A stretch of DNA of 64,000 nucleotides from Ailurus styani (Eukaryota > Chordata > Mammalia > Carnivora > Ailuridae): assembly GCA_002007465.1 (NCBI GenBank), contig LNAC01000001.1:2999327-3063326 (forward strand), given 5' to 3'. This document shows, piece by piece, positions 11,471-22,800 of the stretch; the stretch's first letter is position 1; every line of letters begins with the position of its first letter. Under the pieces are notes generated by a model. The model made no database searches and had not been told where the DNA came from. It saw only the letters and a program-made list of their open reading frames with translations. The position numbers and the translations under genes are program-made.

Positions 11471-12334
11471 GGCAACCCGGGAAGACCAATGCAGGTGTGT
11501 TAGTGGAGAACTGGCCGCAGGCCGAGGTGCCCACTCATGCTGGGGTCTGGGCACGGGATTACCTCGCTTGGCTTTCTTGGCGCAGAAGGAGGGTACGGTC
11601 AACAGAGAGCTGGAAGGAGTAGCCAAACCAGAGTGCTGGTGGCAGGCGACAGAGAATGTGGCCTCGTGCGCTCTCCTAAGCAACCCGTGAATGTGTGTGT
11701 GTGGGAGGGGCTGGGAAGGCTAGGGGTGAGACTACTGCCTGGCCCCCTCCCTGGACAAAGGACCAAGAGGTCTCACTGTCACGCCCCCAACACAGATCAC
11801 AAGGGGACCCAAAGCTTCAGCTTCTGCTTGAGACCCTGTTGACAAGAAGGTGGATTTGCATAGTGTGGCTGGGTTCTGGGTCAGGCTGGCCATTGTGGGG
11901 GAGGCCAAAGTCTGTGTGTGGGGCAAATACAGTCCAGATGTTCGGTACTTCACCCAGTTTGCACCGGCCAGGGAGGTGATAGCTCTGACCAACTGAAGAT
12001 GGAGCGTGTTTCCAGGTTGCTGTCTGTCCATCCCGGCAAAGTGCCCGTATTCCTGCCGGGTCCAGGCAGCCCAGACAAGGGATTCATGTGAAACTCCTGC
12101 AGTCAGGGAGAGCAAAGAAGGACTTCCCAACTCTGGTGTGCGGTAGCAGGGCCAGTAACGAGTGACCACAACCGTGGTCAGGGCGCACGCAATCAAATGG
12201 CCCATGGGCGGCCGGACCGATGCCGTCCCCTGCCTTGTGTGACGTTAGATGCAGAACTGATGGGTAAGTGTCCCCATCTTTGTAAAGGGGATGCCACTTT
12301 GTACATTCACGCACCAGAGGGACATTTAAAAACA
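11471..12334. other. Unique GC-moderate sequence
   Basis: A short TG run at 11692-11703. Open frames on both strands overlap each other and show no domain. No gene supported. Confidence 0.45.
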
Positions 12335-12450
12335 CACAATTTCCGGGACTCTCATGTTGGAAGGAACATTCCAGAACACCAGGCCTATTTGTTTCACATG
12401 GATGGCGACCGAGAGGCCCTAAGAAGTGACCTGCTCTCCTCACTCAACCA
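12335..12450 (-). repeat. MIR-family fragment (MIR3-like), minus strand
   Basis: Reverse complement reads 'gagcaggtcacttcttagggcctctcgg', a diverged 'caagtcacttaacctctctgg' core, followed by 'tggaatgttccttccaac', as in MIR3-type 3' parts. Confidence 0.55.
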
Positions 12451-13040
12451 CAGGTAGGAGGGTGACATCATCAGGACATATGAAGAGAACTTAAAGTCGC
12501 CAGGAGAAGCGGGCAATGTGAATTTCGACGTTAGGTCAGCTGGATGCCATTACATGTGAATGGTGGGGGTTTGAATGTTTGGGCTCACGGTGCGTGTGGC
12601 TTTGTCCGCCCTCAGCTCTCAGGCGGTGGCTGTGGGATTAGAGGGAAAACAATCACATTCTATTAGAAGGACTTGCCACGGAAATCGCTGAACAAAAGAG
12701 AAATGTCAGCATGATTTACTCTGAGAGTGGACCAAAGGGGTGAAGGCTGGGGGATTGTGGGGGATTCATTTCCAAGTGCTTGGCTCATCTGGGCTTGGAA
12801 GGGTCATCTTCAGAAAGAGGAGTCTTATTCCTTCATATGTCAAGTGTTCCTGGGCAAGGAAGTGCGGGTCATGTGGAGTTGACTGGAGTGACCTGTGCCC
12901 ACCGTTCGGCTCGGCCTGTCTGCCTGCCTTCCTGCCTTCCCTTGGGCTGGGGTCCGGTCATCTCACAAGGGATGCTCCCTCTCCCTCCTGGGGAGCAGCT
13001 CAGGCCCAAAGGCCAGTCACTAATTTCCCGAGCCGCCTTA
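12451..13040. other. Unique sequence, nothing recognised
   Basis: Includes a short (CCTG/CCTT)-rich patch around 12918-12945. No repeat or exon recognised. Confidence 0.45.
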
Positions 13041-14440
13041 GATATGAAATATTCCCTTATTTAAAACACTTTTTTGATAAATTATCTGTCAACAGTAGAT
13101 GACGTTAACATTTCTTTTGATCAATAAAACAAATATTGAGGTTATGAGCTAAATGCTGTCTAAATTTCTAAAGACTATCGCGTACTTGGGTGTTCGGTCA
13201 ATTCCAGCCCATCTGCTTTAACAAATCTTGCAGAGCTGTTATAATTTTCATTCATAATATATGGTGGATTTGTACGAATGTCTTCCACGTGTGAAACCTA
13301 TTTAATGTTAACAGTCTCAAATTGGAGTTGGTTATAAATAATGCACCAAAAGATGTGAAATGGGACAAATTATTTCTTTGTGTTGTACCTGTCAGGGCAA
13401 CAGTTACACTTCCAGTATTTGTGAATAGTTCTGCCCAACTTGGACCCGGATGACTTCAATCAAAGGGGGGAGGAGGCCCTTTGTCCCACTTTACGTAAAT
13501 TAAAAACCTTTAGCCAATTTATGGCCACAAAAATAAATAGTATCGAAGAGCTTGTAGACAACATTTATTTTGTATGTACATTAATGGGCACTTCCATTTT
13601 TTCCTGGAGGCCAGAATCCACTTTGAAATTCATGTTTGATAAATTCCCTGGCTTTCTGAGTAATTTGACTGTCTATAGGGCTGCTGATCCTCCGAGTGTA
13701 TCACTGAACCGTAGGGACTTGTGTACCGTTTCTGCATATCCAAGTTCAAATATATGCTCAAGATTGGTTTAAATTTTAAGTTGTTGATCTTATTTCTGAT
13801 AGATTTGTTAGCTGATCCTCCATTTCATTTCTAAAACCTGCTCCTAAATCCTCAAATACTCTCTTCTTAAACACATCTTTGCTAAATTCATTGATCGTGT
13901 TAGTAAAACGTGTATTGAACGGTCGCTCTGCAAACGTGCCGTCACATGGATATCGCTAGCCTTCATGCATAGACCAGAAGACGTTTGATAACTTGGCTGT
14001 CAATTATCGCCTGCCTTTTAATTTGTTCCCACTCTCGGACAGCCTGGGAGGTTCCAAGTCGGTTACAGAATTTCTCTGGATTTTTTTGCCGGTTCTAACA
14101 GAGTTGGCTGATCTTTGTGCTTCCGGTTATGCCACATAAAATGCAAGTCTACTTGGAATTTTTTGCTTGTTTGTATAATTCTTGACATTGTGTTGATATC
14201 ACAAATGCTATGTTTTTTTTTTTCAAATAAAGCCTTGAACTCATTCTTGCTGATACAAGTCAGTAACTGACTTTTTCTCCCTCGTCTACTTTAAAGGACA
14301 TTATTAGCATTAAGTAAGCGAATGCCACAAACACTGAATTTGAACCATTTGCCATATTCATAAAATCCTTTCTCCTCTCAAAGAGTCTCTAAGCACTTTA
14401 ATAAATATATACGTGTTGAAGATGTGACCCTTTCGGTCAC
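13041..14440. other. AT-rich repeat-free region, candidate conserved non-coding elements
   Basis: About 1.4 kb without recognisable repeats, AT-rich, between GC-richer flanks. A T-run lies at 14213-14223. Words such as 'aaataatgcacc', 'cgtgttagtaaaac', 'acattattagcattaag' and 'gccatattcataaaatc' resemble enhancer-type sequence. The 110-residue frame at 13440-13772 has no recognisable domain. Function is inferred from composition only. Confidence 0.3.
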
Positions 14441-15649
14441 CTGAAGTCAGTGGTCCACGGGCGGTGTGTCTAGCTGGGGTCCAGCTGATTCTAGAACCAG
14501 GGGCGTCACAGCCCATGTACCGACTGTGCAGAATGACTTTCGTTTCTCCCCAAACTGGGCTGTGCCGTCTTTCTGGAAGCAGCTCCTCCCACGAAATACG
14601 TTCTCACCCGCATCCCAGGGTATCACATGGACTTGGGCTCTTGCCTCCTTGCCCGCGTCCTTCGGGGCTTCCCCCGCCAGGCCGAGCACAGGTGCGCCAC
14701 GAGACCCTTTCTCTGCTTCTTTGTGGCTCGTTTCTTCTCATCAGTCAGCTCGGAATTTGGAGGTCTTACCTCTTTATATTTTTCTTCTCCATGAGGAAAT
14801 TAGTCTAAAGGAAAAAAAAAAACCCTTCTGTGTGGCCTGTTCAGCAAGACTTAGGTACTTCCTCTCCTTAGTTTTCAAGCCCAACCTGACCAGCAGCGCC
14901 AGAATTCAAATTTACAGTCTCTGGGGCAACATTTTAATAGAGTTTTTGCTGGTGTTAAAGCTTAACTCTGGTGTTATATTCATTCTCTACCATGGAGGGT
15001 TAACCACCCAATTTTATTAGCAGCAAAATAAAAGTATCAGGAAAATGAAATCGCGGTGTTTGTGTCCTGGGAGGGAGCAGGCTTGCCCCCTTCTCCCACT
15101 GGTAATTTATATCTTCCTGGATCATGGCGCACGTAAACTTGGAGAGTGGGAAAAAAAGAAGCCATCTGAGAACATTTCTGACTTAAATGAATTATGTGTA
15201 GGAAAAGAATACCCAGTCCATATTATCTTTGCCTTTTAGGGAAAGAAAGCTTTGATAACAGGAGTATTTGATACAGTTATGCACTCTGGACAAAGATTAC
15301 TTTAGAGGCTGAATTAATAGATCTGGAACATGGAAATGAGAATAATGAATCTACCTCATCCTAAAATTTTTTTCAAATCATTTCTATTCTAAGCTTTTGG
15401 GCCCTGGGAAGAGTTGGGGTCCTGTACTTTCTGTGCTATTTTAGTATAGCGTTGCTGCAATGATCCCTTCCTGCTTTACAGACAATGCGTTGACCAAGGT
15501 TGTTGATACCATCAGCATGGCTTACATTTTCATGCTGTTGGATTCAAAATGTAGAAGGGAAACTGCATCTATGGATCTTAAGAGACGCTGAATGGTATTG
15601 GTCCAATGGTTTTAAGATGGGCCAGGACATCCTTCCTCGTTTTAAATGG
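14441..15649. other. Unique sequence with a chance 184-residue frame
   Basis: The frame at 14466-15020 passes through an A-run (14811-14822) and AT-rich DNA, has no domain I recognise and overlaps other frames. No splice or promoter context supports it. Confidence 0.45.
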
Positions 15650-15855
15650 AGAGCCTGGACTCCAGCCCAGGGGTCTTGTGCCCCGGCTCTGTCACTAAGT
15701 CTCCTAAGTCGCTTAGAGCTTGATGACAGTTTCTTTTGTCCATGATGTGAGGATAATCATGCCCATGTCCTGGTTCTGTAGGGAGGAGCTGATGTGATAA
15801 TAGGAGAAAGCGTTTCAAAAGGAATGAAATGCCCTACAGTGCCTGGTCTGTGGGA
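15650..15855 (+). repeat. MIR SINE, plus strand
   Basis: Diverged MIR: 'gcccaggggtcttgtgccccggctctgtcactaa', 'tgatgtgaggataatcatgcc', then 'gtcctggttctgtagggagg' and 'gtgcctgg' near the 3' end. Confidence 0.75.
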
Positions 15856-15948
15856 AGAGCATGTCACTGGGTATTTTCACCTGTTCTGGGGCCTTCTCCC
15901 CTGGGTTGGAAGAAAGGCTGGAGGAACTAACATTTGCCTTCGCTAAGA

Positions 15949-16133
15949 CTGCCAGATAAAATAGCAAGCACCCAGTTAAATTTGCCTTTCAGATAAACAA
16001 CGAATAAATTTTTTCTGTATAAGTATGTCCAACATATTGCATGGGATATACTTATACTAAAAATATTTGTTGCTGATCTTAGTTTCAGATTTAACTGGGA
16101 ATCGTGTATTTTCAGTGGCTAAGTCTGGCAACT
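15949..16133. mobile_element. Palindromic MITE-like DNA element
   Basis: The left arm (15951-16030) and the reverse complement of the right arm (about 16046-16132) match over about 80 bases. Both begin with 'gccaga', share 'cccagttaaat', then 'acaa..aata', and end with 'gtataagtatRtcc'. The loop is only 'aacatattgcatggg'. I recognise this as a widespread mammalian palindromic repeat but do not trust my memory of its family name. Transposase-encoding sequence is absent, as expected for a MITE. Confidence 0.75.
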
Positions 16134-17844
16134 TTAGCCGTCTCTCCTTTGCCCGAGGAGGGTTTCCCTTCCCTCTCAGTGTCCCAGGAGGACCCAAGAA
16201 CCCAGCCATTGGCTGTGACACAGGATGGGGTGACACCTGAAGTCAGAAGTCATTAGCTGTGGCTGTGGATCTACCTGAGCACAGGATTTTCTACCTTTTG
16301 CCCAGCAGGTCAACTGCCCCTGCTGTATGTCAGTTTGTCTTTAGGGTAGACATCAGCGCACCCTCCACAAGTTTGCAGTGGAGTGCAACCAACAAGATGA
16401 TGCACATTTTTGGGAAGTCTAAAGCATCTAGCACAGCAGTACCCTTGTGTGCCTTGCTCTGGGATGCACAGTGGTCTACTTGACCTCTGTGTTCAGAACG
16501 TGTGGCCAGGGGCAGCCAAAATGGATCAACCCAGGCATCTTTTCCAACAAAAAATATCGATACAACCTCTTTTCTCCCAAATTTAAGATGTCCGTGTCTG
16601 ACACTGGCTTCACACGTCTGATCAGAAAATTGTTTTAATTCGCTTTGCAGAAGCTGGGTTTGGAGCGGTCACCAAGGTGCCTGGCCCCTTACGCCTGCCC
16701 AGAGGAGCACACGGCTGGTGGCCCTGGCACCTAGCAAAGCCCGTCAGACCTACCTGTCCCCAGCTGTCACGGTGTCTTATTCCTCCGCATTAGCTATGAA
16801 GCAGGCCATGGTCACTTCTTGAAGATGGTGGCAGGGGCGGCTGGGGCTTCCCACCTGTGGGTTCTGCTCTGGGGGCATGGGGGTGGTCGAACTCTGCCCT
16901 CTGCCCTCTCTCCAACCTACATCTGTCCCTAGCGCCTGACACAGCTCCAGTCTTTTCCTGGCTTCTTCAAGGGCCCGAGTTAACTTTCGCAATTCCTTTC
17001 TTTTCCTCTCCACGAAGGCTTGTGTTTTCTCAGCCATTCTGGGCACTTCCCTTGCATTTCCTGGGAAAGGAAAGCTCCATCCGTCTTCTCCCCGCCGCAG
17101 CAATCTCCCTGTCCAGTAGTGACTTGTTCACATCCCCCGGTCAGATCCATCTGGTCCAGGCACCTTGTTGACTTTCTGATTGGCTCTTCCTCTCAGCTGC
17201 ACTTGGCCTTGGAGGATTTTGAGATTCCTTCTGCTCTGGTGGAGCTATTTGTAAGTTCCCCCTGGGTCCTCAGAAGCGCCTGCTGTCTTTCCCCTTCTCC
17301 ACTCTCCTTCCCGCACTCTCTTTGTTTTCCACTGTGACAGTGGGCTTTCCTGGGCAGAAAACCATTTCCCCTTTCGGCTTAATTTTGCTTTATACTCACA
17401 AGAGAGTGCTGTTTTACTCTTGCCCACCCCCCTGTGATTGATGGAAAAGGATATTGTACCAATTGATTGAGATAAGAAATTAGTGCTTTGCCATAGGGAA
17501 GTCAAATTAGCCGTCAGAAGTAGGCACATAGAGTATTTCAAGAGTTTTTTTTATTAATTCTCATGATGTGAGACCTTTTGACACAGAGTTTTATGTGCTG
17601 CGATGTGGGAGGGGGATATTACAGATTTTACTTTTACCTTTACTTGATTTATTGGCCTCCTCTTTTGTGATATGAAATAGGGCCCTGCAGACCTAAGGGT
17701 GTCTCCTTCCGGAGAGAACGATTCCTGGGTGTGTATTTTCTAGAACGAAGGCTCAGAATTTCAGTGACAAAGCCGGAGAGACTCAGAATAGCGTTTTTGT
17801 CAAAATGCCCACAGTCTTGGAAACAAAACGGCAAAGAGAGGCCC
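16134..17844. other. Unique sequence, nothing recognised
   Basis: Mixed composition. The minus-strand frame at 16777-17103 (Arg/Glu/Lys-rich) and its plus-strand overlap are unsupported by any recognised domain. No repeats were identified with confidence. Confidence 0.4.
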
Positions 17845-17900
17845 TTCTCCCCTCAGATTTCTCCCCTCAGATTTCTCCCCTCAGATTTCTCCCCTCAGAT
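17845..17900. repeat. Minisatellite: four exact 14-base units
   Basis: The unit ttctcccctcagat occurs four times head to tail without a mismatch (17845, 17859, 17873 and 17887). Perfect identity implies recent expansion. It is too short to be a functional array in any way I can name. Confidence 0.98.
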
Positions 17901-19189
17901 AGGTGTCACTCAGCACCTGAGAGTGACAGCTAATCAATTCTTTTATCGCCCACGCAGAAGGAGAAAATCCTAATTTAACAGAGTGTTGATAGCAAATAAT
18001 TATTAACAAGAAATATTTTTGACAGTGACTCATTTGTTCTTATTTTAAAAACATAAAAACATGCTCTGTTTCTTAAAACCTGTTGTCACCTTCACGGGTT
18101 CCTTACGGCATCATTTAGGAAAGAGTTTTATTACTATCCACGATCTAACCTAAATCATTACGGCAGCAGCTCTTTCCTTTTTTGTTACAAAACCCAGCAA
18201 TCTCGGTTGGGGCCTGTGGAACATTTCCTTGGCTATCCTCTTGAACGCATACCTTAAAAATAAGGGCTTTGTAAGTTGAAAACATTTGCTGATGGAAAGC
18301 AATTTTACATATGTGGGTTTGAAGAGACAAACAGATGTATTGAATTCATAGTTCCAGCTAATAGGGAAATATTATGGTGCCAGCACTGTGCTTTTTATCT
18401 CAAAGAAGCTGGAAAAATGCCATATTTTTCAGTTAGTGGACATACATTTAAATGTTTCGCATTTAAAAAGTATATACGTGCATATATACATTTACTTATT
18501 GGGATTAGTTTACAAATGCCTTGTGTGAAATAGCACCCTAAATCATAGTTGAGGGCCAAAGGGTATTGACATCGCTTGGTAATTTGAGGAAAAAAAGCTC
18601 TCCTGACACTTCTGATTTGGTGATTATAAAAAAGTTGGGGTTCTCTTTCTCATTTTCCCTTTGTGACAAAAGGTTTGGCAAATACACATATGGTGCGTTT
18701 TCACTAATCCCTTAATCAAGTTTGAATTGGGATGAATCATCTAGAAGCATATCAGACTCATTGTTCACCTCTTTGGTTCATAAGTGCTCTGATAGCTTTT
18801 CCTCTCTTCTGCTTTCAGGTAAAAGCCACCTGGGTTTTGAAGGACGCGCTGTGCGTCGCCTCCTGGTCTTCCTGTCCTTATCGGGCGTTTGGGGAACAGA
18901 GGTTTGGGGAGCAGTAGGGTCTGCCAGGAGATGGTAGTTTGCAGAGAAGGGTTTGCAAGTTTTTCCAAATAAGGATGTAAATTCCCCCGGGACAGCCAGG
19001 ATGGCCTGGGAGAGCGCCTTAGTCTGTGAGTCTTTCTTACGGATGTTCTACGTCTGGAGCTCCTGGCCGTCCTGGCGAACGGTCCCAAACACGGACGCAA
19101 GTCAGATACGCTCTAAAGACACAGAGGGACAACCTCTTTGACAGGCCCGATGGAAGAATTCACCCTACAACCCTTGCTTGCTGCTCTGG
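17901..19189. other. Unique, AT-rich to about 18.7 kb
   Basis: From 17930 to 18720 the sequence is AT-rich and repeat-free (for example 'caaataattattaacaag' near 17992). Beyond 18800 GC content rises. No gene or repeat recognised. The AT-rich part may be another conserved non-coding block. Confidence 0.35.
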
Positions 19190-19605
19190 GTGGAAGGCAG
19201 CAGGCCGACGTCCTCCGAAGACTGCTTTCTCCTGAGTTTGGCTGGATCCTTGGGAACAAGAGGGTCATTCGTGAGGCTGCACCTCCGAGTCCAAAGATAT
19301 GCGCCATGGTGGGCTTCGGGGAGGGTGGTCCTGGCCTGCGGGTCACCCTGACAGGCAGCCCCGGAGCCCCAGCCGGACGGGTCCCGCGTACGCTGCGCAC
19401 ACAGTGGGCCTGGTGCTGGCCGGCCCGCGAGCGCCGTGGCTCGCTCCACCGGCGTGGGACGGGATCATCCCGAACCGCCCTTGGAAGGGGGCTGGGCGCT
19501 GCTCTGGCCGGGGCCTCCCGGTGCAAGGGCCGGGCTTCCGCATCATCTGTCCAGGAGGGCAGGAGGGGAGCCTGCCGCCGTGCACTGTTGGGATCCCGCA
19601 GGGGT
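19190..19605. promoter_or_regulatory. CpG-rich block (CpG-island-like)
   Basis: By hand I count roughly 34 CG dinucleotides in about 415 bases, with GC content in the mid 60% range. CG density peaks at 19365-19480. Overlapping frames of 169 (plus) and 174 (minus) residues span it, as expected for GC-rich DNA lacking stop codons. No recognised exon or splice site. The block ends abruptly at an AT-rich stretch at 19605. Confidence 0.5.
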
Positions 19606-19751
19606 AAATTTTTAGCTGCAGCATTTATGAGTTGCACATTTATTTGATTTGGCTTAATTTTTTTTCTCCTCTTGTCAACCTGACAACATGAGGGCAGACG
19701 GATGCGGTCCCTGCAGAAGAGGCAGTAAACGGCGCTCGGGCGGCCACTTTA

Positions 19752-19953
19752 TTTTTTTATTTTATTTATTTTTTTTAAAGATTTATTTATTTATTTGACA
19801 GAGAGAGAGATCACAAGTAGGCAGAGAGAGAGAGGAGGAAGCAGGCTCCCCGCCGCGCAGGGAGCCCTATGCGGGCCTCGATCCCAGGACCCTGAGATCA
19901 TGACCTGAGCCGAAGGCAGAGGCTTTAGCCCACTGAGCCACCCAGGCGCCCTT
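19752..19953 (-). mobile_element. Young can-SINE, minus strand, perfect target duplication
   Basis: Full can-SINE: T-rich and ttatttattta tail at the left, 'atcacaagtaggcagagag', 'tcgatcccaggaccctgagatcatgacctgagcc', and a near-consensus 'gagccacccaggcgccc' head. The 14-base sequence gggcggccacttta flanks it exactly (19738-19751 and 19954-19967), showing a recent L1-mediated insertion. The 'caagtaggcagagag' variant is the one I associate with mustelids. Confidence 0.97.
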
Positions 19954-19967
19954 GGGCGGCCACTTTA

Positions 19968-22440
19968 GAGTGGCTTCCCCTTCCCGCGGCTTCCCCTTCC
20001 CGCCTGCCCCTCTTGGCCTTCGCTCCCCTCGGCCGGTTCAGCAAGGCTCACGCAACCAGAACGCTCTGCTCTAAATAAATAAATCCTGAAATAAATACGG
20101 ATGTGTGTCTCATTAGCATTACCTGTCAAATCCCTAAGCATGGACCCCGAATGGCCCCCTGGGCCTCCCAGTAATTTCGTAAAGCACATAAAAAAAGATG
20201 ATCAGTGGGTGTATTTGTGGAAATCATTAGCAGGACGGGGGATGATAAGTTTATAAGTCAATAATTCTTTTTGACGGAACCTTAGCCCCGGTTATGTGAT
20301 GACTCTTCTTAACGGAAGGAAAGGACGTATGGCCTGAGTTTTGTGACAGATGTCAGAATCCTGGAAAGTGGCACAGGGAAGATCTTAGTGATGTTTTTCC
20401 TTTTAACTGACATGGATGTATGGGACATTTTGTCAACTTAATGACTATTTTCTTTAGTTCTTCTGATCACTCAGTGGCAGGAGAATATAGTGACCCACTT
20501 TTCAAAGGATGGTAAATATTGTTGAAGGCAAAATTCACGTAAAAAGGTCCAAAGAACAGATACATAATCTGAATTCTTGAAAATCATCTAGTATTGGAAT
20601 TCTGCATTACCTATACAGAGTGTTACTCTCCGGGGTTTAAAAGTCAGTTCAGTGAGATTCATACTTAACCCTGATGATATCTCTATAGCTCATATGTTGT
20701 TTATTCTAGAGACTGTTGAGTTAGCGGTTCACCACCAGAGTCTTTCCAACCGTTTTGCTTTGTGCGATTTATGAACAGGACCCTCAGCGTGGCCTATCCA
20801 AGAAGTGGTCATTGGATCCCAAGGAAAAAAATGCCAAAGCAGGGAGGTGACATGGCCGCTCGTGCAAGGCTCTTCATTGCTTCTTTGAAGGAGTCAGAGC
20901 AAGTGATATACGCAGAATTGCATATCTAAAAGAGCTGATTATGGGCCGTGGGCAGACAAGTTTAGACTCCAGCCCGTTTGAGGATGCATTCCCAAGTCAT
21001 ACCTTTGCCTTTGGTTTGGGGGGGACGAAGGTAGGAGATGCAGCATGTTGTGATCATTCATTAGTCTTGGGGAGGGCCGTGAAGGTACTTGAATTAAAAC
21101 GGAAAACCGTGGTTATAAATCAGGCCACGAGCACCAACAGCGCACTATGGCCGTGCCCATCTTCGCTCGGGACCTGCCGTTTTCCTACCCTTGCCTTGGT
21201 CTGCTAGCAGAGAGGAAACTTAGGGGCATCAAGGTGCACGTGGTTTTCTTCTTTCCTTTCGCCCTGCTGAGCAGTGACGCAGCCCCCCTTTCCCCCCGGC
21301 AACACCTGCACCATTGATGGTGCCCGGTGTCTTACCAAGAGGAGGAGGGTTCTGGGCGCTTCTAGCTGCTTGGCTGATGGAGGCTCTTGCGGACTTTTGC
21401 AGGCCAGGTCCCAAAACAATTTTATTTAACATATGGATTGGTGCCGGCTCTCCACAGCCTCGGCTTCTCTCTCTCCCGCTGCTGACATCGTCCCCCTTGT
21501 TCCCACTCTGCTCACTCTCCTTCCAAACGCCTCTGGCCTGTCTCACGACATCCTCCTCCCTGACTTCTGTGTCCTGCTCCGCCTTCCCCGGACTCATTTC
21601 CCTTCCTTCTCTTAGGGCTTCCATTCTCGACCCTCATTCACTTGTACCGAGCCGGGGAGGCTGGTGAACCGACCTCATTTTGGAACCTTCCGTGGGAGCC
21701 GGAGGGGCGGCGGCCTTGGGGGGGGAGGGTTCTGGGTGCCCCGTGGCCCCGGGGACTCCCGCAGTCGGCTGGGCAGAAGCAGCACGGCTTCCCCATTCCA
21801 CGGAGGAGCAGGAGGGAAGAGGGCACTTTTGAATCGATTTTAAGTCTCTTCCAAAGTCTTTCAGAATTTGCTGGTTTCGACACTTGCCTTCTGGAGGTTT
21901 CGGAGTGCGGAAGCGGCACCTCATTTAGCAACGAACAGTAAGAGCAGCAGCCCCCGAGTTGCGGGCTTTGAGTCTCAGGTTCACGGGGCCGGTCAGAGGG
22001 AGCAGTTTCAGCTGAAGCTTTCCATTTGTACAGGTAATTTTGCACACGCGACCACAAGCCCAGAGAGAAGTCGAAGCAGGGAAATGCCGTTTAAAATTTT
22101 ATTTTCTCATTTTATTAGGGTTTCCAGTTCTAGAACGTTTTTATTTAGCTTCTCACTCTGCTTATTTAAATATAACTTAGTTTGGATTTATTTTTTTTTC
22201 CAAAAAAAACCCAACTTCTGTTTCCTTTCAATGAATTATTTAATTGCCTAATGGAATTCTTCTATGAAAACCTTCACATAAGGAATAGCAATATATTTAA
22301 ATCAAATTTACACAGTTTCTCCTCTGTTGTTCGAAACCATTTCTGGCCCCTATGGTGCGGACCGGGTTTTTCTGGTTTCCAGGCCAATGCGTGCGTCTTG
22401 CCATCATATACATTTGTGGCCAAGAGAGGCTTTAAATGAT
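19968..22440. other. Unique sequence
   Basis: The interval 20170-20920 is AT-rich and repeat-free; 21200-22060 is GC-richer with overlapping chance frames on both strands (for example 21314-21667 plus, 21638-22057 minus). No repeat or gene was recognised. Confidence 0.4.
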
Positions 22441-22800
22441 CTGCTTTGTTCACTGCTTAATTATGTTATTTTACTGTTCCTGAAAACCTGACACAAGGCA
22501 AATTTACATTACTGTGCTCCTAATTAGCCAATAATCCTTAAGGATTTGAATGATACATACCCAAAGTAATTTCCTTCTTCACTAAATATGAATTTCCTTG
22601 CGTCAGGTTACGAAGACGGTACCATGGCAGAAGGCATCTTGGTGATGACAGCCCTCAACATGTCTGTCTCCCGAGTCACACCACGTTAAAAGCCACGTAA
22701 TGATTTCAGCAGTATCATAAAGCACATCATAGGAAATCAATAAATCTAGTGTGCAGTTAGTGAGGATCTGCTCAGTTGTTCATCAGATGGTGAGGATCCT
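22441..22800. other. AT-rich repeat-free block, candidate conserved non-coding element
   Basis: Contains 'gcttaattatgttat', 'tcctaattagccaataatcc', 'tttgaatgatacat' and 'atcaataaatc'. The second combines a homeodomain core with a CCAAT-like core. No repeat signature. Candidate enhancer by composition only. Confidence 0.33.

Noticed and set aside
14466..15020. 184-residue plus-strand frame
   Set aside because: Runs through an A-run and AT-rich sequence; no recognisable domain.
17845..17900. CRISPR-like array
   Set aside because: Four adjacent 14-base repeats with no spacers, in a mammalian genome: a minisatellite.
19113..19647. 169- and 174-residue frames on opposite strands
   Set aside because: Same reason: both occupy one CpG-rich block and neither shows protein features.
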